In this document: positions 40,785 through 52,723 of the stretch, in pieces
Layout of the letters: each line of letters begins with the position of its first letter
How positions within the stretch are numbered: position 1 is the stretch's first letter
From: Nitrosospira sp. Nl5
GTDB taxonomy: Bacteria > Pseudomonadota > Gammaproteobacteria > Burkholderiales > Nitrosomonadaceae
Reading direction: 5' to 3'
Assembly: GCF_900102495.1 (NCBI RefSeq)
Contig: NZ_FMVQ01000006.1
Coordinates: 62,001-126,000, forward strand
Length of the DNA stretch: 64,000 nucleotides
Notes under the pieces: generated by a model
The model's database searches: none
What the model was told of the DNA's origin: nothing
What the model saw: the letters and a program-made list of their open reading frames with translations, nothing else
Made by a program: the position numbers and the translations under genes

Positions 40785-41174
40785 TCAGGCCCCTGGGCCG
40801 CGACGGGCAGTTACCTGAATCTCAATCCGCATACGGGGATCCGACAGACCGGCCGAGATCATCATGGCCGCAGGTCTAACCTCGCCCAGATATTTACGAA
40901 GCGTCGGCCAGCATTTGGGAAAATCGGTGGCGTCCGGCAGCACATAGGTTACCCGGACAATATCTCGCATACTGGCTCCCGCCTTGTTCAAGGCTGCCTG
41001 AATATTCTTGAAACATTGTTCGGCTTGCTCCACCACATCATCAGAGATAGTCATTTTGCTATAGTCGAAGCCGGTCGTACCCGAGACGAAAATCCAATCG
41101 CCGTCTACGACGGCTCTTGAATAGCCAATCTCCTGCTCGAATGTGGAACCTGAGCTTATTAACTGTCGCGGCAT
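40785..41174 (-). CDS. RidA family protein
   Basis: A 129-residue YjgF/YER057c/UK114 protein: YSRAVVDGDWIFVSGTTGFD, QAEQCFKNIQAALNKAGAS, VRVTYVLPDATDF and MRIEIQVTA. R100 is in the position of the imine-binding arginine of RidA. True RidA removes reactive 2-aminoacrylate; this divergent member may act on a different imine or ketoacid. The gene stands alone. Confidence 0.87.
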   Translation of the reverse strand: MPRQLISSGSTFEQEIGYSRAVVDGDWIFVSGTTGFDYSKMTISDDVVEQAEQCFKNIQAALNKAGASMRDIVRVTYVLPDATDFPKCWPTLRKYLGEVRPAAMMISAGLSDPRMRIEIQVTARRGPGA

Positions 41175-41216
41175 AAATTCCTTTTGATCAGAATGCTCCA
41201 GATGCTTGATTATTAC

Positions 41217-41394
41217 GCTAGTGTAGTGAGTCAGAGATATCGGTACAAAACCGGTTCAAATGAATAAACCGTGAAGGAATGTTAAAAATGCCTGGATTGA
41301 AGGCGCATAGTTACTCATATGCAACGACGAGCAACGCAGCATAACGGCAATCCAGTCATTTTTAAGTAACGATATCTCGACTCACTACGCTAGC
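41217..41394. mobile_element. 178-bp nested inverted-repeat element (MITE-like)
   Basis: The outer arms, 41217-41242 and 41370-41394, are reverse complements except for one substitution and one indel (GCTAGYGTAGTGAGTC...). The inner arms, 41282-41299 and 41348-41365, match at 17 of 18 positions (TTAAAAATGNCTGGATTG). The left side has a 39-nt stretch between arms where the right has 4 nt. No transposase is present. The layout suggests a miniature transposable element or the fused ends of a deleted insertion sequence. No target duplication is evident, and no second copy was noticed in the window. Confidence 0.7.
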
Positions 41395-41450
41395 AACACT
41401 AAACGGAAAAGATCCATAAGAAAGCAATTAGCAGATTAATTTTGTATTCA

Positions 41451-41861
41451 TCAATGTGAAAAACATTGATTCTTGTCTGATACAACTGTACAGGCATATC
41501 GCATTTCCTGGACAGATCCCGCACGGTTAAACACGTATTCGGCCCTCAGCCCCTTAAACTGGGCTTCAGTGAAAGAAATCGAATCGGATACAAGGCGCTC
41601 CTCGTTCCAGAATCTGACCCTGCAGAAGTCAGGCTCGGATCTGCATATCTTGCTAAGCGCAGCACCATAAACAGCCGTGTCCATATCCCGTTTACTATCG
41701 ATCAGGACCATATGGATATAGTTTCCCGAATTTCCGAGTTCAATTGACCGGACAAGACGCCAGCCGTCGCCCTGAACCAACGGTTGCGGCGATACCTGTG
41801 CAGCCGAGACTGACCACGACAGGACAAATACGATTAATGCCCCGATAACTTTCTTGCTCAC
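41451..41861 (-). CDS. Small secreted protein of unknown function
   Basis: 136 residues with a clear signal peptide (MSKKVIGALIVFVLSWSVSA) and a mature part containing four cysteines (KICRSEPDFCRVRFW, MRYACTVVSDKNQC) that could form two disulphides. Seen but not assignable: LVRSIELGNSGNYIHMVLID and SISFTEAQFKGLRAEYVF. Periplasmic location is inferred. No neighbour suggests a role. Confidence 0.68.
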   Translation of the reverse strand: MSKKVIGALIVFVLSWSVSAAQVSPQPLVQGDGWRLVRSIELGNSGNYIHMVLIDSKRDMDTAVYGAALSKICRSEPDFCRVRFWNEERLVSDSISFTEAQFKGLRAEYVFNRAGSVQEMRYACTVVSDKNQCFSH

Positions 41862-42423
41862 GAATGCTCCTTGACTGAATTCTTCTCCGGCTCCCTAACG
41901 ACAGCAACTAATACGCCAGCCGCCAATAAGAAATCCTTATCGATATCTAGTGGAATTTGGAGAAAAGGGTTCCCCCGCAGCAGTCCATAAATGTTAATTT
42001 GAGTTCAACGGCAGCATGCCCAAAGGGCACACCCCCCCTGTAAACTTCTGGCAGTTCATCTCCTTGGCGCGTCAAAAGGCCGTCGTACTATCGCAATCGA
42101 CGCTGTGAGAGTTTCAGAGACAACTGAAATATCAAACGTCGATTCTATCAATAAAGAATGTGCTCAACAAGGAAATCCACTAACGCTACGAGGAGGTGGG
42201 GCGCACCCGTTCCGGGCCTTTAGGATGTCGCGTCGTCCGGGATTGCGGATTTATCCAGGATGAAAAAGGGAGCAACCATAACAGGCGGTATTGTTAAAAG
42301 CGAGACAGAAAAGCTTTCAATAGGCGCCAGGATAATTCAAGCTGTCTTCCGGGTTGCGCGGGGGCCACTGCTGACAGCTGTTTATCGAACAAGTAAAAAA
42401 AGAATGTTCCGCGCATCCGTCCT
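41862..42423. other. Non-coding region downstream of sucrose synthase
   Basis: About 560 bp without a supported gene. A small tgccc-aaa-gggca palindrome lies near 42016. I found no terminator with a T-run after sucrose synthase. Confidence 0.4.
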
Positions 42424-44814
42424 TTATTGATTGGGTAGCAACGTCTGTGCCATGGGACGAAATTGCAAATGGTAGAACATATTGAGATAACGCGTGGTTT
42501 CTTCATGTTCCAGCTTGCTGACAAACTTCCAGAAGCCGTAAATACGCGACAAGGTCATCATTCGTTCAGCGTAAAGGCGCCACGTATAGCGGGACTCGAC
42601 GCGTTTCAGCGCCATTTCGGAAATGTTATTCCAAAAAAGCGGATCAGCGTCGCAGCGCGCAAAAAAATCCGCCATGGCAGCCGCTGCCGCAGCCCCATCG
42701 TTGGGATCGAAGTGATAGCCCGAAACGCCGTGCTGAATGATCTCGAGCGGGCCGCCATAACAAGTGGCAAATACTGGAAGACCGGAAGCCATGGCTTCGA
42801 TTATGGTCAACCCGAATGCCTCAAATCGAGCTGGCTGTACAAAAATACCGCGCTTGTCGGCCACGTGGCGATACAACTCCCCAGCCAGGTTCTTTTCCAG
42901 GCGAATACCGAGCCAGCGCATCCGTCCTTCCAGTTTATATTCGTTCATGATGGCATGCATATGCTCGATTTCCATACGCTCCTCACCGTCAGAGGAAGCA
43001 GCCGGATCGATATGCCCACCTATTACCAATAGATTAGCGGCGTCCGACAGGCGCGGACACTGGGCAAACCATGCAGCCAGCGAAGTCAGATTCTTGACCA
43101 GGTCAAGGCGCGCCATCGTAAAAATAAGAGGCTTGGCGGTATCATTGAAGTGCCCGCGCCACGGTACGCCGGGATCAAAGTTGTACAACAGGCGCTCAAT
43201 GTCAGGCAGCAGGGATTGCAGCCGGCGCTCACGGTCAAGATACGAGAAATATACATCGGCATCGGCGCCCGGCGAGACAATGTTGAACTTCGGATCGAAG
43301 AGATCGATGCCATTCACTACACGATACAAACCAGGCATGGTGTAGTTCTGGTAGGTTTCATATTGACCAACCGTATGAGAGGTACCGGCAATTTCCTGAT
43401 AGGTACTGGTAATAATGAAATCGGCGCTATTCATTGCAATGAGATCAGCTGTGTACTGACAATTAAAATGGTACTGAGCTTCATTCTCCCGCCAGTGCAA
43501 GGCCGAGTGAAGATATTTACTCTGCTCCAACGCATGTGCGATATTGCATTGCGTCACCCCCATCCGTTTGGAAATCAGCGAGGCGACCAGGTTTCCATCA
43601 GAGTAGTTCCCGATCACCAGATCGGGGCGCGCACTCAACTGTGCAAGCGCTTCACGCTCAACGTCGTGGGCGAAATTCTCCAGATATGGCCAGAGCTCAA
43701 AACGCGATATCCAGTGCCGGATAATCTCGCCATTCGTTTTTCGAAATGGTACGCGCACGATCCACGAATTCTGGGTACCATGGACTTTTTCCAGTGGGTG
43801 ATTGCACAATGTTTCTCCTGCATCAGGAATCAGGCGTGTGCATATCAGAATTTTTGGTTGCGCTTCTATCCCTTGCAAAAGGAGCCGCTCACTCATTTCC
43901 CGCTCCAGTGCGCGTACCTGATCGAGGATATACACCACTTGGCCGCCCGTATCGGGCAATCCCAGTACGTTGTCCTGCCCGAAATAGCCATGCGGCGACA
44001 GAATCAACAACTTTGACATCATTGGAATGCGCGCCAGAAAGTTCTCGAGTATTTGCGGCGAGGCCGCTTCAAGAATGTCCACCAGCAGGCTCATGGTGTC
44101 GCTCACCCGCATGACATTATTGCCCCAGCCGGGTGCGAAGCCCAATCCGCTTAGCGGCTCCGCAATCGCCTGCCACGGAACATCCTCGGAATAGGTATCG
44201 AGCAAATCAAGCCCGCGCCTTAAACCAGTGCGTAGTGCCGCCACATCGGCAAAGTTGCCATGGAGCATCAACTGCTGGCCATCCATGGAGTGCACTGTCA
44301 GAAAATGCAGCAATTTGGCTGTTCCTATGCCGGATTGCGTAAACAGGGTGCCCGCCAATTGCCTGTTAAGAAACATTACGCCCTGGCCGATGGACCGGAT
44401 TTCCTTGAGCCTCGGAAAATCGCGGTTAAAAGGGGTAAAGTCTAGTTCCAATGCCGGTTCATTTGCATTATCCGGACGCACCAGCAACTCCTTGAAAGCG
44501 AGGTAATCGGAAACGCTGATCGTTTCGGGGACAAGTTGTTGCTGATGAATGCGCAGGAAGGACCAGCGTCCCGCACCTTCGCGCAGGGCCAGATACGTCA
44601 ATGGAGGGCGGCAAACTGCTTCTTGCAGCCACTTGACCATTTCGTGCAAGGGCGTATTGACAAGAGGCTGGGGATGCGTATCGCGCACCAGGTCAAAAGC
44701 CTCGAGCAAATCCGAACGCAGAAGAAGCGGGCGCTCCAGTTCGAACCACTTACGCAAAAGCGCGTGCAACTCGTCACGATGGTCTACAGCCCAGGCATCA
44801 AGTTTTTGGATCAT
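42424..44814 (-). CDS. Sucrose synthase
   Basis: A 796-residue GT4 glycosyltransferase interconverting sucrose plus NDP with NDP-glucose plus fructose. Seen: [20 protein letters not shown] and [20 protein letters not shown] at the start of the catalytic part, [20 protein letters not shown], and the C-terminal [20 protein letters not shown]. The N-terminal 270 residues are the sucrose-synthase regulatory domain. The longer frame starts at 44949; ATG 44814 is chosen because GGAGG lies 6 nt upstream, and it overlaps the upstream gene by 17 nt. It is the last gene of the sucrose operon. Confidence 0.93.
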   Translation of the reverse strand: MIQKLDAWAVDHRDELHALLRKWFELERPLLLRSDLLEAFDLVRDTHPQPLVNTPLHEMVKWLQEAVCRPPLTYLALREGAGRWSFLRIHQQQLVPETISVSDYLAFKELLVRPDNANEPALELDFTPFNRDFPRLKEIRSIGQGVMFLNRQLAGTLFTQSGIGTAKLLHFLTVHSMDGQQLMLHGNFADVAALRTGLRRGLDLLDTYSEDVPWQAIAEPLSGLGFAPGWGNNVMRVSDTMSLLVDILEAASPQILENFLARIPMMSKLLILSPHGYFGQDNVLGLPDTGGQVVYILDQVRALEREMSERLLLQGIEAQPKILICTRLIPDAGETLCNHPLEKVHGTQNSWIVRVPFRKTNGEIIRHWISRFELWPYLENFAHDVEREALAQLSARPDLVIGNYSDGNLVASLISKRMGVTQCNIAHALEQSKYLHSALHWRENEAQYHFNCQYTADLIAMNSADFIITSTYQEIAGTSHTVGQYETYQNYTMPGLYRVVNGIDLFDPKFNIVSPGADADVYFSYLDRERRLQSLLPDIERLLYNFDPGVPWRGHFNDTAKPLIFTMARLDLVKNLTSLAAWFAQCPRLSDAANLLVIGGHIDPAASSDGEERMEIEHMHAIMNEYKLEGRMRWLGIRLEKNLAGELYRHVADKRGIFVQPARFEAFGLTIIEAMASGLPVFATCYGGPLEIIQHGVSGYHFDPNDGAAAAAAMADFFARCDADPLFWNNISEMALKRVESRYTWRLYAERMMTLSRIYGFWKFVSKLEHEETTRYLNMFYHLQFRPMAQTLLPNQ

Positions 44815-46966
44815 TCGCGGCCTCCAGAGTGGGAATACCAAAAGCATAATGCGCCATACCCTCTGAAATACCGTCAGCATATCGGGAATTAGCGAAATAA
44901 ATTTGTTCGTTTCCCCTGAGACTGGCCAGTTCGGGGCTGTGATTGGCAACTACGACGCCGAGCGTATCTCCGATCAGCATTTCATGATCGTTCCCGGAAT
45001 CACCTGCCACCAGGAAAGCGCGTAATGGCAACCCCCACTTGTAAGCGAGATAGCGTATTGCTCGTCCCTTGGAGGCGCGCAGAGGCAAAATGTCGAGATA
45101 AGCCTGCCGGGAGTAGATCAACTGCGCCGATAGATTCTGCTCGCGCAACAATGCGCGGATTTTGGGAATAGAAGGCAGCGCTTCGGGATCCACATTGTAA
45201 CTGAGCTTGAATTCGCGCTGATTTTCCGGGGATTGCAGGATGAGACCGGGTACCTCGCGAAGCGCCTCTTCCACCGCATCGCGGCGCCACAAGTATTTGA
45301 TGAGATTTTGCCACCCGACATCAGGGCGCAGGCCGGGGCCATAATTTATCTCGCTGCCGACCGCCGTTATCAGTACGTCGGGTAGTGGCACGCCCCATTC
45401 CTTTAATATTTTTAATGCGCTTTCCAAGGTACGACCGGTTGCGATGCCAAAACCCAGATTTGACGGAGTAGCGCGCAACGTGGCGAGAAAACGGCGCAAG
45501 GCGGCACGATCGCCAAGCAGCGTATTATCCAGGTCGCTGATCAGCATCTGCGAAACCAATGGCAGCGGATTTCGTTGCGGTCTTCGGTATATCACCATGT
45601 CTCGCCGAATCTGCTTGCGCTCGTGGTGCAGCAAACGGAACAGGACATGCAGGTACTTCTTGACATGCGCATCCCAGGTATAGTGATTTTTTACTCCTGT
45701 AATCCCATTGCGCGCCCAACGCTGCCAACGGCGCGGGTCGGCAAGCGCGTATTCCATGGCGTCGGCTATAGCTTGTACATCCAGCGGATTAACCAGTACG
45801 CCATTTTTACAGTGCGCGACGATATCGCGCGGACCACCATCTTCGGTAGCCACGATCGGAAGGCCGCTGGCGGCTGCTTCGATCAAGGTAAGACCGAACG
45901 GCTCGGTGAGCGCCGGGTTGACAAATATTCCCCGCCGCTGCGCGGCCAGCCGGTAGAATCCGGGAATATCGGCGGAGTTATGCTGCTTGGGCAGGGCCAC
46001 TTTACCCCAGAGGTCGTAATGATCAATATCAAGCAATAGATTGGTCATCACCTCTGTCTGCGCGTCCTCAAGCTTGCGGATATCCTCACGGTTGCCAGCC
46101 ACAATGGCAAGATTAGCCTGCTCATTCAACTTGGCTGACCCGCCAAATGCGGCAACCAAAGCGCTGAGATTTTTTCGCATTTCCGGGCGGCAAATTGTCA
46201 GTATCAGTGGCTTGCGCGGCTGCTGCAGGAAGCGGTCGACGAGTCTTCCGACGGCCGGTTCCAGCGGTGTCTGGCGCCCCGGCGGAGCAAAACGGGACAC
46301 ATCCGTTCCGGGCGGAATAACGACCGCGCGCTCCGCCTGATAATTCGTGTAACAGCCATACTGCTCGACACTTTCCTGAGGCGTGCTGGTTATGATGAGG
46401 CTGGCATGCTGCAATATGGCTTCCTCGGCAGCGATGCGTCGCTGGAAATTAAACTGACGTTCCAGTGCCTGAGGTTTACGACCCTGAGCCAGGAGGCGCT
46501 GCTGCTTGCTGCGTCCAAGCGAGTGACCAGTGTGAACCTGCGGGATCCCCAGCAGCTGAGAGAGCTGCATTCCAACATATCCGCCGTCAGCATAATGACT
46601 GTGAATGACGTCAGGCAGGCGCTTCTGCTCGCGCAGAAAAAGCAATACACGATCCACGAGCTGGTCGAGATAAGGCCAGAGGCTTTCCTTGCGCACGTAG
46701 CGGCGGGGACCGCAGCGAAGGCGAATAATGCGTGCTTGATTGCCAAGTGTTTCTTCGGGGCGCGCATAATCCGCGGATACGGTGGGGTCTTCTATCCGTC
46801 GGGTCAATAAATCCACCTTGCCGACGTGACGCTGGCGCGCCAGAGACCGCGCCAATTCCACCACATACAAGATTTGCCCGCCGGTATCGGCGTCGCGCCC
46901 CAGCTCCAGACCGGCCGCGCGGGTCAGCCCATGGAGGCTTAGCATCAACACATATAACTTATTCAT
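44798..46966 (-). CDS. Sucrose-phosphate synthase with C-terminal phosphatase domain
   Basis: 722 residues from ATG 46966 (GGAG upstream). The N-terminal part is a GT4 glycosyltransferase ([59 protein letters not shown]), making sucrose-6-phosphate from UDP- or ADP-glucose and fructose-6-phosphate. From about residue 475 a HAD phosphatase follows, with [24 protein letters not shown] and [15 protein letters not shown] intact, so it can probably dephosphorylate its own product. It overlaps fructokinase by 8 nt upstream and sucrose synthase by 17 nt downstream. Confidence 0.92.
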   Translation of the reverse strand: MNKLYVLMLSLHGLTRAAGLELGRDADTGGQILYVVELARSLARQRHVGKVDLLTRRIEDPTVSADYARPEETLGNQARIIRLRCGPRRYVRKESLWPYLDQLVDRVLLFLREQKRLPDVIHSHYADGGYVGMQLSQLLGIPQVHTGHSLGRSKQQRLLAQGRKPQALERQFNFQRRIAAEEAILQHASLIITSTPQESVEQYGCYTNYQAERAVVIPPGTDVSRFAPPGRQTPLEPAVGRLVDRFLQQPRKPLILTICRPEMRKNLSALVAAFGGSAKLNEQANLAIVAGNREDIRKLEDAQTEVMTNLLLDIDHYDLWGKVALPKQHNSADIPGFYRLAAQRRGIFVNPALTEPFGLTLIEAAASGLPIVATEDGGPRDIVAHCKNGVLVNPLDVQAIADAMEYALADPRRWQRWARNGITGVKNHYTWDAHVKKYLHVLFRLLHHERKQIRRDMVIYRRPQRNPLPLVSQMLISDLDNTLLGDRAALRRFLATLRATPSNLGFGIATGRTLESALKILKEWGVPLPDVLITAVGSEINYGPGLRPDVGWQNLIKYLWRRDAVEEALREVPGLILQSPENQREFKLSYNVDPEALPSIPKIRALLREQNLSAQLIYSRQAYLDILPLRASKGRAIRYLAYKWGLPLRAFLVAGDSGNDHEMLIGDTLGVVVANHSPELASLRGNEQIYFANSRYADGISEGMAHYAFGIPTLEAANDPKT

Positions 46967-47876
46967 TTGCTCCAAACCATTCTTCAAGGAATGGTTGATA
47001 AAAATCGTTGTGCTCCGGAATAGCGCCACGTATCTGGCAAATTGCGCCGGCAAAACGATGCGCCCGTGGCAAGGCGGCAGCGATTTCCCAGCCATGCAAC
47101 AGGCCAAGCATGAAGACGGCCGAGAACGCATCGCCCGCGCCTACAGTGTCACGAACATTCTTTAATGGATCGGCGGCTATCGCAACCCGTTGCCCTGAAG
47201 CGTCCAGCCACCATGCACCCGCCGCGCCGCAGGTGATAAGCAGTCCTCGTAGCTGATATCGCTGTATTAATACCTCTGCCTGGACCTCGGCGGTCGTCGC
47301 TTCCCCAAGGTCAAGTAAATGGGTTAAACGCTCAAGCTCGGCATCATTGGCTTTAACGATATCGGCGTGCTGCAATGACCAGTGCAACCGCTCGGCGGAT
47401 ACCCAGGGATTACGCAAATTGACATCGAAAAAACGCCTACCGCCGGCTGCGCGCAGCGTATGACGCAAGGCGCGATGTGAATTGGCCCGCTGAGCCAGTG
47501 TACCGAAATAAACCAGCTCGGGGTTTGCCGCCAGAGCGGTCATGCGGGATAAGCGGGGATGAATATGATCATAGGCTTGATCGGGAAGAATATCGAAGCG
47601 GTGCCCTTCGGGAGTGAAATTCACCTCTACCACACCCGTGGGACGGGTGGAATCGAGCTGCACACCATGCATGGGCAGTCCGGAATTTTCCAGGGCTTGC
47701 AATATACGCGACCCTGCGTCGTCCCGTCCCACTCTGGTAATTAGAACCGGCTCACAGCCAAAAGCGCGCAGGTGCCGCGCAACATTGAATGGTGCGCCCC
47801 CTAAAACCTCCCGGTCGGGAAACCGGTCTATCAAGATTTCGCCAAATAACAGCACGATGTGGCGAGTCGCAATCAT
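46959..47876 (-). CDS. Fructokinase, PfkB family
   Basis: A 305-residue sugar kinase: GEILIDRFPDREVLGGAPFN, VARHLRAFG, VEVNFTPEGHRFDILPDQAY and the catalytic DTVGAGDAFSAVFMLGLLHG. It phosphorylates fructose released by sucrose synthase. It is the first gene of the three-gene operon and overlaps the synthase start. A fructokinase beside sucrose synthesis genes is also known in halotolerant methanotrophs. Confidence 0.9.
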   Translation of the reverse strand: MIATRHIVLLFGEILIDRFPDREVLGGAPFNVARHLRAFGCEPVLITRVGRDDAGSRILQALENSGLPMHGVQLDSTRPTGVVEVNFTPEGHRFDILPDQAYDHIHPRLSRMTALAANPELVYFGTLAQRANSHRALRHTLRAAGGRRFFDVNLRNPWVSAERLHWSLQHADIVKANDAELERLTHLLDLGEATTAEVQAEVLIQRYQLRGLLITCGAAGAWWLDASGQRVAIAADPLKNVRDTVGAGDAFSAVFMLGLLHGWEIAAALPRAHRFAGAICQIRGAIPEHNDFYQPFLEEWFGANE

Positions 47877-48105
47877 CCTGGAGGCCCTTCGAAAGGACCT
47901 GATCTCGTTAAAGACAAGGGACCAAGCCAGCGAATGAATGTCTCATAGTAGGGTATCCTGAGCTGATTCTTATGTGCGATAACACACATAACGCTGTACG
48001 AGAAAGGGATAACAAGGCACCCGATACGAACTCTTCCTTTAAATCCGGAAACGCCCGTGCCGGCTTTTACCGAATATTTCTGAATGGGACATCATGGAAC
48101 CGACT

Positions 48106-48840
48106 TCAGAACTTGTAGCCGCGGTGCAATGCAACCACACTGGCGGTTAAATTGAAATATTCTACGCGCTCGAATCCGGCTTGCTCCATTAACTGCTTCA
48201 GTTCCTCCTGAGAGGGATGCAAACGGATGGATTCGGCAAGATAGCGATAGCTATCCTGATCCTTCGCGATGAGCTTGCCCATAACCGGCAGTAATTTGAA
48301 CGAGTAGGTATCGTAGAGATGCCGCAGCGGTTTCCATACTTTGGAGAATTCAAGTACGATAACACATCCGCCGGGGCGGAGCACACGCAGCATTTCTTTC
48401 AACGCTACGTCTTTGTGGGTCATGTTTCTGAGACCGAAAGCAACGCTCACGCAATCGAAATAATCGTTTGGAAACGGCAGTCTTTCCGCATCGCATTGCG
48501 CTACCGAGACAGCTGCACCTTGATCAAGCAGCCGATCGCGGCCGATCGTAAGCATGGAGCTGTTGATATCGGTGAGCCAGACCTCGCCGTCTTCGCCCAC
48601 GTGCTCCACGAACAATGCACTCAGGTCAGCGGTGCCTCCAGCAATATCGAGCACTCTGCCACCCCTCTTGACGCTGCTCGTTTCTACCGCAAAACGCTTC
48701 CATAATCGGTGCAACCCCCCTGACATGAGATCATTCATCAGGTTGTAGCGTTCCGCTACCGAATCGAACACGCCGGCCACTTTGTGAGCTTTCTCTGTTT
48801 CGGGAACGACGTTAAAGCCGAAATGGGTGGTTTTCGTCAT
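48106..48840 (-). CDS. ubiE: Ubiquinone biosynthesis C-methyltransferase UbiE
   Basis: A 244-residue SAM methyltransferase of ubiquinone/menaquinone synthesis. Seen: [40 protein letters not shown], motif [27 protein letters not shown] and the C-terminal [11 protein letters not shown]-type end ([12 protein letters not shown]). The DUF971 gene upstream is a common partner in betaproteobacteria. Confidence 0.96.
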   Translation of the reverse strand: MTKTTHFGFNVVPETEKAHKVAGVFDSVAERYNLMNDLMSGGLHRLWKRFAVETSSVKRGGRVLDIAGGTADLSALFVEHVGEDGEVWLTDINSSMLTIGRDRLLDQGAAVSVAQCDAERLPFPNDYFDCVSVAFGLRNMTHKDVALKEMLRVLRPGGCVIVLEFSKVWKPLRHLYDTYSFKLLPVMGKLIAKDQDSYRYLAESIRLHPSQEELKQLMEQAGFERVEYFNLTASVVALHRGYKF

Positions 48841-48924
48841 AAGGTTCAGTTTCTTTATAAGGATGGGTAACGCTTTGTACCATGACCATGCGAAGATTAA
48901 GATTACTTCGCTGCCGTTAGGGGT

Positions 48925-49317
48925 TTAATACTTGCGAACTCCGACCGGTTCGCGGCTGGCGCCCGCCTCTTTCATCCGGTCTAGATACCGTTGCCACATT
49001 TCATCTTGATGGAGGCCATAATCGTAGAGCAAGTCCCAGGAATAGAGCCCGGTATTATGGCCATCGGAAAAATTCAGTTGGATCGCGTAATTCCCTACCG
49101 GCTCGATATGGGTGATATTCACGTTTTTCTTGCCCACCTGCAACACTTCCTGCCCTGGACTATGGCCCCGTACTTCCGCAGAAGGCGAGTAGACCCGGAG
49201 AAATTCGCACGGAATCGTGAATGTTTTACCGTCTTCAAAAGAAATTTCCAGTAATCTGGACTGTCGATGCAGTTTTATTTCAGTGGGATTAAGGGTATCT
49301 TTGCTTAGCCCTGCCAT
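48925..49317 (-). CDS. DUF971 family protein
   Basis: A 130-residue protein: EIKLHRQSRLLEISFEDGKT, FRIPCEFLRVYSPSAEVRGH-type motif (here PCEFLRVYSPSAEVRGH), then YAIQLNFSDGHNTGLYSWDL and YDYGLHQDEMWQRYL. The fold matches the N-terminal domain of gamma-butyrobetaine hydroxylases. Stand-alone members have been discussed as iron-sulphur-related; function here is unknown. It lies 84 bp upstream of ubiE in the same direction. Confidence 0.87.
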   Translation of the reverse strand: MAGLSKDTLNPTEIKLHRQSRLLEISFEDGKTFTIPCEFLRVYSPSAEVRGHSPGQEVLQVGKKNVNITHIEPVGNYAIQLNFSDGHNTGLYSWDLLYDYGLHQDEMWQRYLDRMKEAGASREPVGVRKY

Positions 49318-49390
49318 CGCTGCTATTCCTCATTACCATTTCTTATGGCGGAATCGCACATGATAAACCAGCAGAGGCAAAACTAAAACC

Positions 49391-50548
49391 TTGCGCTCGA
49401 ATCATATTTTCGCCAATACACCGCATGCTTCCGGTCCTCGCGAACTCGTACTTATCGGCGGCGGCCACACACATGCCCTGTTACTGCGAAAACTCGGCAA
49501 AAAACCGCTAGCTGATGTCCGTTTGACCGTAATAAGCGATGTCGAACATGCTGCCTATTCCGGAATGCTGCCGGGTCACATCAGCGGCTTTTACCGGCAA
49601 ACGGAAATACAAATCGACCTACGGCGGCTGTGCCATTTCGCCGGTGCCGGGTTCATCCATGCAAAAGTGTCCGGACTGGATTTAAAACGGAAACAGGTTC
49701 TGCTTGCCGATGATTCTGCCCCCGTGTCCGTCGATCTAGTTTCCATAAATATAGGCGGAACGCCGCACATGAATGACGTTGCGGGAGCGGAACAATGGGC
49801 GATCCCCGCCAAACCTGTGCAGCACCTGCTGTCAGGGTGGGAGCGCGCCAAGGCTGCCACCCAGAATAGTGCGAATCCGCTGCAAATCATTCTGGTAGGA
49901 GGTGGGGCGGGCGGGGTAGAGCTAGCGCTAGCCATGCATTCGCAACTTCGGAGCAACGCCAAAATCGTTATCGTTCACGGTGAAAAGCATCTGTTGCCGG
50001 GGCACAATATTTGCGTCCAGCATATTTTTAGCAAACTGCTGCAGGAGCGAAAACTGACCGTGATTCCCGATGCCACAGTGGTGGAGGTGATGCCGACGAG
50101 CGTGCGCCTCAAGGATGGCCGATCCTTGGCTGCCGACTTCGTCTTCTGGGTCACGCAAGTTGCACCACCGCGGTGGCTAACCGAGTGTGGTCTGGACACC
50201 ACGCCTGAAGGCTTCATTCGAGTGAAACCCACCTTGCAGACAATCAATTACCCCTGGATTTTCGCGGCCGGAGATGTGGCAGCCATCGAATGCCAGAAAT
50301 TGCCCAAGTCCGGGGTCTACGCCGTACGGATGGCGAATCCGCTGGGGGACAACCTGCGCGCGCACCTATCGGGCCGCTTGCTGGGGGATTACAAGCCACA
50401 ACGCCATACGCTCAGCCTCATTGGCACCGCGGATAGACGCGCCGTCGCTTCCTATTGCTATCTAGCCGGACATTCCCGTCTTTTCTGGTGGTGGAAAGAC
50501 TGGATCGACCGTCGCTTTATGCGGCAGTTCCGGCAATTACCAGCGTAG
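49391..50548 (+). CDS. FAD/NAD-binding oxidoreductase, NDH-2-like
   Basis: A 385-residue pyridine nucleotide-disulphide oxidoreductase fold: VLIGGGHTHALLLRKLGKKP (FAD Rossmann), ILVGGGAGGVELALAMHSQL (second nucleotide site) and PWIFAAGDVAAIE. GGHTHA and AYSGMLPGHISGFY resemble the oxidoreductase part fused to selenophosphate synthase in some bacteria; here it is free. It probably oxidises NAD(P)H with a quinone or unknown acceptor. The start is uncertain: the frame begins at TTG 49391 with AGAGG about 13 nt upstream. Confidence 0.75.
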   Translation: MRSNHIFANTPHASGPRELVLIGGGHTHALLLRKLGKKPLADVRLTVISDVEHAAYSGMLPGHISGFYRQTEIQIDLRRLCHFAGAGFIHAKVSGLDLKRKQVLLADDSAPVSVDLVSINIGGTPHMNDVAGAEQWAIPAKPVQHLLSGWERAKAATQNSANPLQIILVGGGAGGVELALAMHSQLRSNAKIVIVHGEKHLLPGHNICVQHIFSKLLQERKLTVIPDATVVEVMPTSVRLKDGRSLAADFVFWVTQVAPPRWLTECGLDTTPEGFIRVKPTLQTINYPWIFAAGDVAAIECQKLPKSGVYAVRMANPLGDNLRAHLSGRLLGDYKPQRHTLSLIGTADRRAVASYCYLAGHSRLFWWWKDWIDRRFMRQFRQLPA

Positions 50549-50589
50549 CTGCGCGATACTGCTGCGATATGGCTGCCCTGATATCCCAA

Positions 50590-51102
50590 CTAAGGAAATG
50601 CCGGTATTTTCGGTTCTGTTCCTTCAATTTCCACCGTGGGCAAATGCGCCTTTATGCGGGCCTCGATCTCATCAACCCGATTTTTCGGCACATCGGCCAG
50701 AACCAGAAATTGACCCGCCTCAATCGCCTCCTCAAACTGCTTTATCCTGGAGCTACCAGTGCTCACGCCTATCAGGCTGCCAGCCCATGCGCCCACTCCC
50801 GCCCCGACAAGCGCGCTCGCCAGCAGGACGCCGCCTGCAATGACTGTCGAGGCAGGGGGAAGCGCGACCGCAACCAACCCGGCAAGGGCTCCCGCTGATC
50901 CGCCAAGCGCCAGCCCGCGTTCCACCGCGGGAATAAAATCGCTTTTCTGAAGGAGATTTGCTTCAGGCAGATCCTCAAGCTCTGTCCCACGCTTTGCGAT
51001 CACATGAATATGTCGCTCCTCGATTCGTGACAGAAGCAACTCGTCGATAATACGCTTGGTGATGGCGATATCGGGAACAAGAAAGTAAATTCGTCGCATC
51101 AT
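50590..51102 (-). CDS. DUF1269-like membrane-associated protein
   Basis: A 170-residue protein with an N-terminal ferredoxin-like part (RRIYFLVPDIAITKRIIDEL, HIHVIAKRGTELEDLPEANL), a central glycine/alanine-rich hydrophobic hairpin (ALGGSAGALAGLVAVALP, ALVGAGVGAWAGSLIGV) and a C-terminal soluble stretch (GQFLVLADVPKNRVDEIEAR). It resembles DUF1269/general-stress-type proteins that insert two helices in the membrane. Function unknown. Confidence 0.72.
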   Translation of the reverse strand: MMRRIYFLVPDIAITKRIIDELLLSRIEERHIHVIAKRGTELEDLPEANLLQKSDFIPAVERGLALGGSAGALAGLVAVALPPASTVIAGGVLLASALVGAGVGAWAGSLIGVSTGSSRIKQFEEAIEAGQFLVLADVPKNRVDEIEARIKAHLPTVEIEGTEPKIPAFP

Positions 51103-52688
<1,586 letters not shown>

Positions 52689-52723
52689 GTGGGTGCCAGC
52701 GTGCATTTTTTCAGGGACAGGAC

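Noticed and set aside
40310-41174. TIR protein plus RidA as a Thoeris-like defence pair
   Set aside because: No ThsA or other NAD-linked effector is present, RidA is a metabolic family, and the two are not overlapping or clearly co-transcribed.
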